Part shown: positions 43,263 through 53,960 of the stretch, one piece after another | How positions within the stretch are numbered: the first letter of the stretch is position 1 | Layout of the letters: each line of letters opens with the position of its first letter | NCBI RefSeq assembly: GCF_003086295.3 | Contig: NC_092048.1 | Span: 68,242,841 to 68,306,840, forward strand | DNA from: Arachis hypogaea | Lineage: Eukaryota; Streptophyta; Magnoliopsida; Fabales; Fabaceae | Length of the DNA: 64,000 nt | Direction: 5' to 3' | Position numbers and translations under genes: made by a program | Notes under the pieces: model-generated | Databases searched by the model: none | The model's input: the letters and a program-made list of their open reading frames with translations, nothing else | Told to the model about the DNA's origin: nothing

Positions 43263-44035
43263 CGACAATACTTGTAACGAGAATTCATTCCTTTAATCCA
43301 TTGAAACACAGCAGAGCTCCTCACCCCGAACCATGGGGTTTAGAGACTCATGCCATTATAAATACAATATGAAGTGTAAAAAATGTCATAAGTTCCTAAA
43401 TGAATCTCTAAAAGTAGTTTTTATACTAGACTAGTAACCTAGGTTTACAGAAAATGAGTAACTAAGTGCAGATAGTACAGAAATCTACTTCTGGGACCCA
43501 CTTGGTGTGTGCCTGGGCTGAGCTTTCAAGCTTTCACGTTCATATGCCCAAAGTTGGTGTTAAACGCCACCCCAGGTGCCAGAATGGGCGTTTAACGCCG
43601 AAAAAGGTGCCAGTTTTGGCATTTTACGCGAGACAGTTTAAAGCTGACTTTGGACGCTAGTTTGGGCCTTCAAATCTCAGGCAAAGTAAGGACTATTATA
43701 TATTGCTGGAAAGCCCAGGATGTCTACGTTCCAACGCAATTCAGAGCGCGCAAATTTTGCATCCGTAGCTCGAGAAAATCCATTTCGAGTGCAGGAGGGT
43801 CAGAATCCAACAGCATCTGCAGTCCTTTTTCAGCCTCTGAATTAGATTTTTGCTCAAGTCCCTCAATTTCAGCCAAAAAATACCTAAAATTACAGAAAAA
43901 AACACAAACTCATAGTAAAGTCCAGAAATGTGATTTTTGAATAAAAACTAATAAAAATATAATAAAAAGTAAATAAAACATACTAAAAACTATGTAAAAA
44001 TAATGTCAAAAAGGGTATAAATTATCCGCTCATCA
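43263..44035 (-). repeat. R8: LTR fragment of the R1/R2 type
   Basis: The minus strand starts TGATGAGCGGATAATTT at 44035 and is related to the R1 and R2 LTRs up to about 43300, where R5 cuts it. It carries GGCGTTTAACGCC palindromes (43555-43680) and the ATTATATA/TTCCAACGC module (43690-43770). It is inserted in the R9 pol region; the possible target duplication is GTGCT (44036-44040). A patch copied from R5-like sequence stands at 43271-43295. Confidence 0.8.
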
Positions 44036-47000
44036 GTGCTGAGGAAAGCTTTTTCTTCAGAGTTTCAAAAGCTAGCATGCAATTCTGATCAAATACAAAA
44101 GGTGTATCAGAGACAAGTAGGTTACTAAAAGGTTTGGCTATTTTTGAAAAATCTCTGATAAACCTTCTATAAAATCCAGCATGTCCTAAGAAACTCCTAA
44201 TTGCCTTCACATTACTAGGTGGAGGTAATTTCTCAATTAATTCCACCTTAACTCTGTCTACCTCATGCCTTGGTTAGAGACCTTATGACCAAGAACTATT
44301 CCTTCTGTCACCATAAAATGGCATTTCTCCCAATTCAAAACCATATTGGTTTCTTGGCATCTTTTCAGTACCAAGGCCAGGTGATTTAGGAAATTAGGGA
44401 AAGAATCCCCAAATACTAAAAAGTCGTCCATAAAGACTTCAATAAATTTTTCAATCATGTCTGAAAAGATAGATAACATGCAGCGTTGGAAGGTTGCAGG
44501 CGCATTGCACAGCCCAAATGGCATGCCCCTGTAAGCAAAGACTCCATATGGACAAGTGAATGATGTTTTCTCCTGGTCTCTTGGATCAACCACTATTTGA
44601 TTGTATCCTGAATAGCCATCCAAAAAGTAATAATATGCATGTCCTGCAAGCTGTTCTAGCATCTGGTCCATGAAAGGAAGTGGGAAGTGATCTTTTCTTG
44701 TAGCTTCATTGAGCTTTCTATAATCAATGCACATCCTCCATCCTGTGATAGTTTTTGTAGGGATCAGTTCATTCTTTTTATTGGGCACTACAGTGATGTC
44801 TCCCTTCTTAGGAACCACTTGGACAGGGCTCACCCATGGGCTATCTGAAATTGGGTAGATTATCCCTACCTGCCAAAGCTTCATAATCTCTTTTTGCACC
44901 ACTTCTTTCATGACTGGATTCAATCTTCTTTGGGCTTGAATGGAGGGTTTAGCATCTTCTTCCAACAGGATTTTATGCATGCATATGGATGAGCTTATTC
45001 CTTTCAAATCAGCAAGGGTCCATCCAATGGCATCTTGATGCTTTTGTAACACCTTGATTAACTCCTCTTCCTGTTCTTGGCTAAGAGCAGAATTGATGAT
45101 CACTGGGTAACTTCCATCACTTCCCAAGTATGCATACTTGAGGGTAGGAGGCAATGCTTTCAGTTCAAGTTTGGGTGCTTCTTTCTCTTTTTTCTTCTCC
45201 TCTGATGTGCTTGGAATGGGCACTTCAGCTGATTTGACATCAACAGCATCAACAATTAACGTGGAATCATCTTCTGTCACTTCTTCAAGTGCTTCTTCAA
45301 AGGTTTCTTGCACCACAATTTCCACTGCATCCAACCTCATACATTCTCCTAGTGACTCCTGTGGGTAGCTCATGGCCTTGAACACATTAAATACCATTTT
45401 CTCATCATGTAGCCTAAGGATAAGTTCACCCTTTTGGACATCAATGATGGCTCCAGCAGTAGCTAAAAATGGCCTTCCCAAAATTATTGAAGTCTTAGCT
45501 TCTTCCTCCATATCTAACACCACAAAGTCAGCCAGGAAGATGAAGTCTCCCACCTTTACCAACAAATCCTCTACAACTCCATGAGGGAATTTGAATGATC
45601 TGTCTGCCAATTGGAGGGCCATTCTTGTTGGTTTGGCTTCCACAATCTTTATTCGTTTCATCATTGCTACAGACATCGAATTTATGTTGGCTCCCAAATC
45701 ATATAAGGCTTTCTCCATAATGATTTCTCCTATGATGCAAGGAATTTGGAAGCTCCCTGGGTCCTTCAATTTTTGAAGCAGTTTGTGTTGGATGATAGCA
45801 CTACATTCTTTAGTCAGCACCACAGTTTCATCATTCCTCCAGCTTCTCTTCTTGGTCATTAATTCCTTAAAAAATTTAGCATAGAGCGGCATTTGCTCTA
45901 ATGCTTCAGCAAAAGGGATGTTGATCTGAAGTTTCTTAAAAATCTCCAAGAATTAGGAGAATTGGCCGTCCTTTGCATTCTTCATTAGGCGCTGAGGGTA
46001 AGGAGCTTTAGGGACATATGGCCTTAGGACTTCCTTCTCTTAAGGTGGATTGGGAGCCTGTGCTTGTGCTTCTTCCTTGTCACTTGAACTCCCCTCTGCT
46101 TCCTCATCTTGAGTTTCCTTTGAGGTTTCTTTAAGTTCTTTTCTACTTCTGAGAGTGATAGCTTTGCATTCCACTCTCGAAGTTGTCTTAGTGGCATTAC
46201 AAGAACTATGGCCAGGGGCTTGCTTAGACAAGTATCCAATTCGTGCTTCAAGTTTCTGAATGGCAGCATCTTAATTTTGCAGATTGGATCTCACCTCCTC
46301 CTTGAAATTTTTCATGGCTTGAGAATCCTTGCATAGGTTGGTGAGCATAGCTTCAATCCTAGATAGTTTGTCCTCTGATGGTGGAGTTGGAATTGGATGT
46401 TGAGGCTGATTGGCTTGGGCTTGATATGGTGGATGAGAAGAATTGTTGTATGGGTGTTGATATGATCTTGGATTGGATTGTTGGTATGTGTACTGGTTAG
46501 GATTACGAGGTTTCTGATCTTGGCCTTGGTTTTGTTGGTTTTCCCACCCAAAGTTTGGGTGGTTCCTCTAACCGAGGTTATAGGTTTTAGAATATGGATA
46601 ATGAGCTTGCCTATATGAATTTCCAAGGCAATTAGCTTCCTCCCAGTTAACTCCTTCCTCTGTGTCCAACTCTCCTGAAGGTGATGGTTGAGTATGAATG
46701 GCTGTGGCCTAATTCTTCTCTATTTGCTTGGTTAAATCAGCCAGTTGCTTGGTGATCATCTTATTTTAGGCCAGGATTGCATCCATATGGTTTAATTCCT
46801 TGACTCCCCTGTTGTTGCTTTTGTCTGAGACATAAAAATCCTCATTGTCAGCCACTATTTTTATGACATCAATGGCTTCTTCAATGGTCTTCTTCTTGTT
46901 AAGGGAGCCTCCAGATGAGTGGTCTACAACCCTTTTTGATTCATAGGAAAGCCCTTCATAAAAGATATACAATTGCACCCACTCATTAAACATCTCAAGT

Positions 47001-47640
47001 GGAGATTTCCTTGTCAGATCTTTGAATCTCTCCCAGGCTTCATACAAGGTTTCACCATCCTACTGTCCGAATGTCTGCACCTCAGTTCTCAGTCTATTCA
47101 CTCTCTGAGGAGGGTAGAACCTTGCTAAGAATCTATTCACCATATCCTCCCAAGTTGTCAAGCTTTCTTTGGGAAATGATTCTAGCCATTTGGTTGCTTT
47201 GTCCCTCAAAGAGAATGGAAACAATAGCAACTTATAGGTGTCAGGATGAACACCATTAGATTTAACTGTATCACAAATCCTTAGGAATGTAGTGAGATGC
47301 TGATCAGGGTCTTCTTGGGCACTTCCTCTGAAAGAACAATTGTTTTGGACAAGAGTGATGAGCTGAGGCTTCAATTCGAAGTTATTAGCATAGATGGTTG
47401 GCTTTTGAATGCTGCTACCATAGTTTCCTGGATTTGGATTGATGTAGGAGCCTAGAACTCTCATCTCTTATCCAGCAAGGTTGGCTGCACCTCCTCTGGC
47501 ATGATTGTTCACCTCTCCTTCATGATGGTTTTCCATATCATCCACCATGTTTATATCCAAGTCTTCCTCCTCTTCTTCTGTACCAATAGCCTTCTTTCCT
47601 CTTGCTTTCTTTCTGATTCACTGTCAAAAGAGGTAGCAAC
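44036..47640 (-). pseudogene. gag-pol: R9 gag-protease-RT pseudogene
   Basis: From about 47640 down, one frame carries gag (FELKPQLITLVQNNCSF, WLESFPKESLTTWED, FYPPQRVNRLR), protease (YDLGANINSMS, ILGRPFLATA) and RT (YRKLN, MPFGLCNAPATFQR, FMDDFLVFGDS). Premature stops lie at 47468, 47060, 46766, 46709, 46568, 46271, 46040 and 45953 (lowest base of each). Most fit one transition in a Gln or Trp codon. A one-base loss near 44263 shifts the frame at the start of the linker after RT (LGHKVSNQG); the next frame reads [27 protein letters not shown]. The RNase H and integrase parts are beyond the R8 insertion, outside the window. Confidence 0.88.
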
Positions 47641-47887
47641 CTGCAAGTGAAGATTTCACAGTAAATGAAAAAGTGTGGTTAGAGTAATTGAGGCAATTAA
47701 TCAAACAGTTAATGAGTTAGTGGAATAGTTTTACTAGATAGTAAGGATATAAAGAAAAATAAAGAGAAACAACAAAAATTGCAGAAAAATAAATGTAACA
47801 GCAGAAATTGAAATTCAATTAACAAAAGAAAAGAAAAATGCTCAATCTAGTTATCCTCCAATTTAGTAATTGTCAATACAAAACCAA

Positions 47888-47905
47888 TCCCCGGCAACGG
47901 TGCCA
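47888..47905 (-). other. R9 primer-binding site
   Basis: The minus strand reads TGGCACCGTTGCCGGGGA, one base from the tRNA-Asp complement, 6 bases from the LTR edge. The 250-base leader between it and gag holds nothing recognisable. Confidence 0.85.
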
Positions 47906-47911
47906 TAAACT

Positions 47912-48060
47912 TGATGTCCTAAAAACTGTCCCTCAACAATTTTCTACTGGCAAGTGCACCGGATTGTCGTTAAGTAAAAACTCACTGTAGAATGAGGTCG
48001 AATCTCACAGGGATTGGTTGGTTGATCTAATGGCTAGCTTATGAGCCTAAAGCACTTTTT
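47912..48060 (-). repeat. R9 LTR, 3' end fragment
   Basis: About 150 bases remain, ending CATCA at 47912 (minus strand) and including a degenerate TGTGAGATTCGACC stretch. The sequence then changes abruptly to pol coding sequence at about 48060; no LTR start is present. Confidence 0.65.
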
Positions 48061-48189
48061 GTTCAATTCTTCTTCCTCTTGCTCACTCAAAGAAGAGCTA
48101 ATAATCACCGGAAGAGTGTTATTAGGACCTATGAAAGGATATTTGATTGTTGGAGATAGTGGCTTCAACTCAAGAGTGGGTGGTGTGCT
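48061..48189 (-). pseudogene. R10: short pol fragment (protease-RT linker)
   Basis: The minus strand reads LELKPLSPTIKYPFIG and LPVIISSSLSEQEEEL in one frame, which is the linker just before RT seen in R2, R9 and R13. It is bounded by the R9 LTR fragment on one side and by the R11 LTR on the other. It is similar to, but not the same as, the R9 linker. Confidence 0.75.
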
Positions 48190-49471
48190 TGATGCGTGAG
48201 CATCTTGTACACTTTATTCATTTATTTTCTAGTTATTTTCAGTTAAGTTTTATTAAGGTTTACTATAATTTAGTGCAAAAATCCTCTTTGGATGCTACTT
48301 TGAGTTGTTTTAGTATTTTTATGATTTCAGGTGAAATTCGGAGCAATTTGGCAGAGTTTGGAGAAAAAAGAAAAAAAGCTGAAGCTACCCCCCGCTTAGG
48401 CGCTAAAAGCCAAGCTGGCGTTTAGCGCCATCAAGCTTCGAAATAAACAACACTCTGCCCCCTTATGGGAGCTAAATGTCCATCTGGCGTTTAGCGCCAG
48501 GCAATCCAAATCCAAGGCCCACTCTTGGAGCATCTCTAGTTGAATTTTGCCGTTATTAGTTATCTTAGCTTTTATCCTTGTGATTTTTATTTACAAACAA
48601 TATCTTTTAGTTTTAGGATTTATTATTTTATTTCATTTCCAATTCAAATTAGGTATGATATAAAAGGGAAGAGATTCATCCTTTAGGGGGCATCTTAGAA
48701 TCTTTTCCCTTCCGCACTTTTTAGAACCCTAGTTTTTTCTCTGTAAGTTATGAGCCACTAAACCTTCTTGGTTAAGGTTAGGAGGTCTGTTTATTTCTAT
48801 GGATTGACACTATTACTCTTCTATTTTAATTAATGCATTGATTCAATTTCAAGGATTACTTTAATTCTTAATTTTATGAATCTGGGTGGAATGAGAGTAT
48901 GACCCTTATTCTATATGTGTTTGTGCGATCCTCGAGAGAGGTCTCTCACATGAACAATAGCTTGAAAGTAAATTCCTCCTAAATTGCTAATTACTTGAAC
49001 TAATCTGGATATGTGACACATAATCCGTTAGCTTAGGGTAATTAGGGTTTTTGTTGCCATAATCTAGATTTGAACTTAACCCTCTAATCGGAATTAGGTG
49101 ACCAAGAGATTGGCGGTTGATCAACTAAGAAAATAGGGTTAGTCAATTACAGTTTTCCGTAAAATGAATCTTACAGGTTTAAAATAGTTGGTAAGAAATT
49201 TTAATTCGGAAAAGTAAACATCTCCGACACCTTAACTGTTTCCTCTCACTTTTTTTACACCAAACGCATATTTGCTTTCTTCACTCTAAATTCACTATTT
49301 AATGCTTTCAAAACCCACCAACAATCTTTTCTGTTTGCCTGACTAAGCCAACCAGTTAGCCATTGTTACTCAGTTCCTCAGTCCTCGTAGGATCGACCCT
49401 CACTCACCTGAGGTATTACTTGGACGACCTGGTGCACTTGCCAGTTAAGTTGTGGATATTCTAAATCCGCA
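48190..49471 (+). repeat. R11 5' LTR (about 1282 bp)
   Basis: It starts TGATGCGTGAGCATCTTG and ends near CCGCA before the primer site. It has two palindromes, TGGCGTTTAGCGCCA (48416-48430) and CTGGCGTTTAGCGCCAG (48484-48500), and the GTAGGATCGACC stretch near 49389. Confidence 0.82.
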
Positions 49472-49480
49472 CCCTATTTT

Positions 49481-49498
49481 TGGTGCCGTTGCCGGAGA
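49481..49498 (+). other. R11 primer-binding site
   Basis: TGGTGCCGTTGCCGGAGA has two differences from the tRNA-Asp complement. A T-rich leader (49499-49850) without genes follows. Confidence 0.75.
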
Positions 49499-49850
49499 TT
49501 GACTGTAATTGACAACTACTAGTTGTTTGGTTGCTTATATTAGGTATTTTTCTTAGTTTTTCTTGTCTATTTTTTATTTTATTTTATTTTCCTTTACATT
49601 TTCAAATTTAGATTTATTTATTTTTCTTTAATTTTTTATTTTAAGTTTGTTGTCCCGTTAGTGATTTTTCTTTTCTAAGTTTTTTGAATTTATTAGTATT
49701 TTTTCTCTGTTTAATTTTTGAAAATTTTAGTTCACCTTTTCTTATTAGTTTTCGAAAATTTTAGTTTAATTACTTGCTTTATTTTATTTTAATTCGTTTT
49801 ACATAAGATATCTCATTGGGATAAAGAACAGGGATAAATAACCCCTTCTT

Positions 49851-50945
49851 GAATTTGATCCTAAACCTGAGAGGACCTTGAGACACCATTTGCAACAAGC
49901 TAAAGCTTATAAAGCCGGTGAGAATCTCAGGGATGCTTTTGAGAAGGAGGACATGGATCCTAACAATCTCAATAATGGAAGGAATCCAAATGAGCACGCT
50001 AGGAGGACTCTGAGCTCCTACACTGCCACCACTCCTGACTTTTATAGGCACAGTATTTTAGTACCTGCTATTGGTGCTAATAATTTTGAGCTGAAGCCAC
50101 AGTTGATCACTCTGGTGCAACAAAATTTCGAGTTTCATGGACTCCTACAGAAGGACCCGAATTTATTTATCTATAATTTCCTGCAGATATGTGACACTGT
50201 GAAGACTAATGTAGTGAATCCTTATATCTACAAGCTCATGCTCCTCCTGTTTGCTGTGAGGGACAGAGCAAAGCAGTGGTTGGACACGCAACCAAAGGAG
50301 AGCTTGGACTCTTGGGACAAGGTGGTTAATGGATTTCTGACCAAGTTTTTTCCACCTCAAAAGCTAACTAAGCTAAGGGTGGATGTTCAAATTCTCAGGC
50401 AGAAAGATGGAGAGTCCATTTATGAAGTCTGGGAGAGATACAAGCAGATGATCAGGAAGTGTCCCCCAGACATGTTTTCAGATTGGACCAAGCTAAAGAT
50501 CTTCTATGATGACCTTTCTGAGATGGCTAAGATGTCTCTAGACAACTTGCAGGAGGTTCCTTGCATATGAAGAAAATGCCTAAAAAGGCTAATGAGCTCA
50601 TTGAGATATGCTAACAAATAATATCCTTAGTCTTCTAAAAGGAATCCTGTGAATTCTGGTAATCCGGTAAAGAAAGAAGTTATGGAAGTGGACACCTTGG
50701 ATGCCTTTCTAGCTCAAAACAAGATCATGTCATAGCAGATCAGTATGATTTCTCAGCACTTGAGTGGGATGCAAGTCTCACCTATCAGCACTCAAGATGC
50801 ATTTTATGACATGAGTGGAGGCATCAACCAAGGTGAGAAACATAATTATGATCAAACCACTCCTGAGCAAGTAAACTACATGGAGAATTCCTCCAGAAAT
50901 CCCAATAATGACCCCTATTCGAATACATTCAATCAGGGGTGGAGG
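49851..50945 (+). pseudogene. gag: R11 gag pseudogene, cut by R12
   Basis: Coding similarity starts near 49851 (EFDPKPERTLR); no good ATG is present. The gag domain is clear (FELKPQLITLVQQ, WLDTQPKESLDSWD, FFPPQKLTKLR). A one-base loss near 50544, in the MSLDN/AGGS region, shifts the frame, and more stops follow (for example near 50733). The last readable part is NPNNDPYSNTFNQGW, where R12 begins. This gag resembles that of R1 more than that of R2. Confidence 0.83.
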
Positions 50946-52879
50946 TGTAAGAACCGGAATTTTCACGTAAAACCATTTTAATAAAATAATTTTAGTGCTC
51001 AGAATAGATTCAAAATTTGGAAGTTTTAATTTGCAAATAAAAAGGTGAAATTTGATTTTAATAAAATTTTCTGAGTTGGAAAACGTATCTTTTTCGAAAA
51101 GATTTTGTAAAAATGCGTACTGGCGTTTAAGGCGGCAGTATCGGCTCTAGTCTGTCCAGATTGCATATTTTGGAAAATAAGATTTTGAAAGTTGATTTAT
51201 TGTTTTGAAAGGAAAAAAATAATTTAGAATCGAAAACCGGGCACTAATCTTAAAGGTTTTGGCCCAAAATGGGCCGACCGGACCAAAAATACTAACGAGT
51301 TGGACCAGACCCAAACCGGACCCAAGGCCCAAAATATATAAGCTCATTAAATGAGCTTTGAGCTCATTTTTCTATCCCAAAGAGAGGGAGATGCGTGTAT
51401 TGAGAGAGAGGAGGTGGTGGTACTATTCATCATCACCTTCTGGGAGCCATAACTTGAGCTACGGACCTTCGATTGACGAGCCGTTTGCAGCCACGCGAAG
51501 CTCTTGTCGAACTCTTCGATTATATTTAAGCAAACCTGGTAAGAAATCGCGTCTCACTCTCTAGTTTCAAGCCCTAGAGTTCTGCATTTTTGGGGTTATG
51601 ATTTTGAGTAGATTTTGTGGTTTTGCTTGTTTAGGTGATCTCTAGTAGCGGGTAATTATTGGATTTTACCCCTAATCTCATTGGTTAAGGTAAGGTTTTT
51701 CTAAACCCTTGTGTTTAGTTGTTTTGTGTAACTTAGGTTTTGATCTTGGTATATATATGATGTTAGTTTGAGTTTTGGTGGCTTGTTGGTAAGATTGAAA
51801 GCTTGTTGGATTCCAATCTTGGTATGGCGAGCATTTTGGGGAACGACAAGGTATCGTTTTGGTCTCCTCTGTGTAATATGTAATATTCATGGACATTTAG
51901 GCTAGTTGATCTTAAGATAGGTTAAAAGGTGTGATTGTATGGTTAATTGTATATAAATGTATGTTTGATGATGATTATTGATGAGTTGTTTTGGTGGGTG
52001 TTGAGATTGGAAGATGGGTATTGATGATGATTTTTTATTGTTGGTTGTTATTGATTGTGGTGGTTGATGATAATGGTTGGAAATTATTGGTGTGGATGAG
52101 TATTGATGGTGATTGATTATATTGATGACTCATGAGGATTGTGAAAACTCATGGTAATATGTAAATGTACAATGTTTATAATGGATTACAATTATGAATA
52201 TGTGACCTATTAATTGATGAATAGGCGGTTGGTGATAATGGAGATTATGATGATATTGTTGAATTATGATGTTGAATAGTGATGATTGTGTGGAAGAATA
52301 ACAACTATGATTTGTTGATGTTGCAATTGGATTATTGTGATCATGTGAAATTATGATGAGATAGGGTAGATGATGCCTATGAGTAGTGGAATTATGTTAA
52401 AGTTGATTATGTTGGATTATTGATGTAGGAATAGTGTGAATTGTTGATGATTGAGGATTATGGTTTTGTGTTGATTTATGGTGAAATGTTATATGATCTA
52501 GGTTGGATTTAGCCTTGTTGAATGGTTTAGGAGGTTGTGTGATTGAGAAAATAGTTAGAGCAATGCTTGGTATGAATTTTGGGTTGCTTTGGTATGGTTG
52601 AAAAGTATTTGAGTTGGTTTTTGGATTGAGAGTTGGTTAAATTTGAGTTTCTAGAGTTTTTGGTAAAAACAGATTTTTGGTGAATTTTGACGGATCATAA
52701 CTCGAGCCTCATTTTTCAAATTTTGTTGAAATTTACTTTAAATTAAAGTTCATTGAAAACTCTTTAAATTGATATAAAGTTTGTAACAATTGGAATTTTG
52801 TAGAGGAAGTTATGATCATTCAAAGTTGGGTGTCAAAATCGGAAATTATGCGAAGTTGCAGATATTTGTGATTTCTAGT

Positions 52880-53225
52880 ATGTGCGCACGCACAGCCTTG
52901 TGTGCACACACACTCCTGTGAACTTTTAAACCTGTGCACATGGACAGCCTTGTGCGTACACACACACAGGGGAAGGCTAAGTATTTAGATCACTAGCACA
53001 ACCAGTGCGCGCGCATAACCAATGAAGTTTTACAACTTGTGTGCACGCACAATCCTGTACGCACGCACACGTTGGAAGGTGCACTCTGTTGAGAGCGTTC
53101 GCACACCTTGTGCGGATGATAGAGTTAAATTTTTTACTTCCTGTGCGTACGAACACCTCTATGCTTATGCACACATTTGAAAACTTCCTGGGCATGCGCG
53201 CGCACACCCCTTTATGTATGCACAC
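52880..53225 (+). repeat. GTGCGCACGCAC-type array in R12 LTR
   Basis: Repeated GTGCGCACGCAC, GTGCACGCAC and GTACGCACGCACAC words stand about 30-45 bases apart. It is a different motif from those of the Athila-like elements but has the same style: alternating purine/pyrimidine, CpG-rich and palindromic. Confidence 0.7.
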
Positions 53226-53718
53226 GCCCTGTTTCTCAAACTTAAACTTTGTTTTCAACTATTTCACCTTCTCAACAAGCTTGTAAGCTTCTGTGACACC
53301 ATTTTAATACTCTTGGGCTTATCTTCGGGTATTGAAACATGGGAAATGTCCTAGGAGTTTTGATTTGGTGTTATTTTGAAAAGTTAAAGAACGGAGGCAT
53401 AGGTTTCTAGTGTACTGATAATGGGTTTCGTGGATTGCGAAGGGAGAATGGTATATGAATTGAGAAATTGACGAACTAGTGAGTTCGGAACGGAAAGTTA
53501 TGAATTGATGATGGATGTGATGAGTTGAAAACTTGGTAATGAATGATTATGGTTGATGGAATGAGTATGAGTGGAAGTGTACTATGAGGAGGGGCCTCTG
53601 AGATTGAATACGTGATTATGATATGCATTGTTATCCGTTGTAGGGGGCTATGACATTTTCCCGCCTACATTCGGATGTGAGGCTTGAAGCTGGGTTTCTC
53701 ACTCATGTTTATCGCTCA

Positions 53719-53960
53719 AGAGGAAGGTGGTAGGGAACTAACTCTCCCTCAGAATGGTTTTCCTCTGAAAGGAGAAAGTGGTAGGGCACTCATCCCTCGG
53801 AATTAAACCTCCTGAGCGTGTGTTTTCTCTCTTGTTGCAAGGTGGTAGGGCACTATCCCTCAGAATTATGCGGCATCCAGAGGAAGGTGGTAGGGCACTC
53901 TCCCTCGGAATATTTCCCTCTGAAAGGAGGTGGTAGGGCACTATCCCTCGTAATTATTCC
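53719..53960 (+). repeat. Degenerate tandem repeat in R12 LTR
   Basis: About five units of 40-65 bases share GGTGGTAGGGCACT, TCCCTCGGAAT and CCTCTGAAAGGA blocks. Confidence 0.8.

Larger units (their letters stand above)
44036..48060 (-). mobile_element. R9: old Athila-like element with broken gag-pol, partial
   Basis: The minus strand has an LTR fragment, primer site, leader, and gag-protease-RT sequence with at least eight stops and a frameshift. R8 cuts it within the RT/RNase H linker; its LTR is cut at about 48060. It is the outermost and most decayed member of the left stack, as expected from the nesting order. Confidence 0.85.

Noticed and set aside
49779..50051. Minus-strand ORF at the start of R11 gag
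   Set aside because: It is antisense to a clear gag domain and has no similarity to any element protein here.
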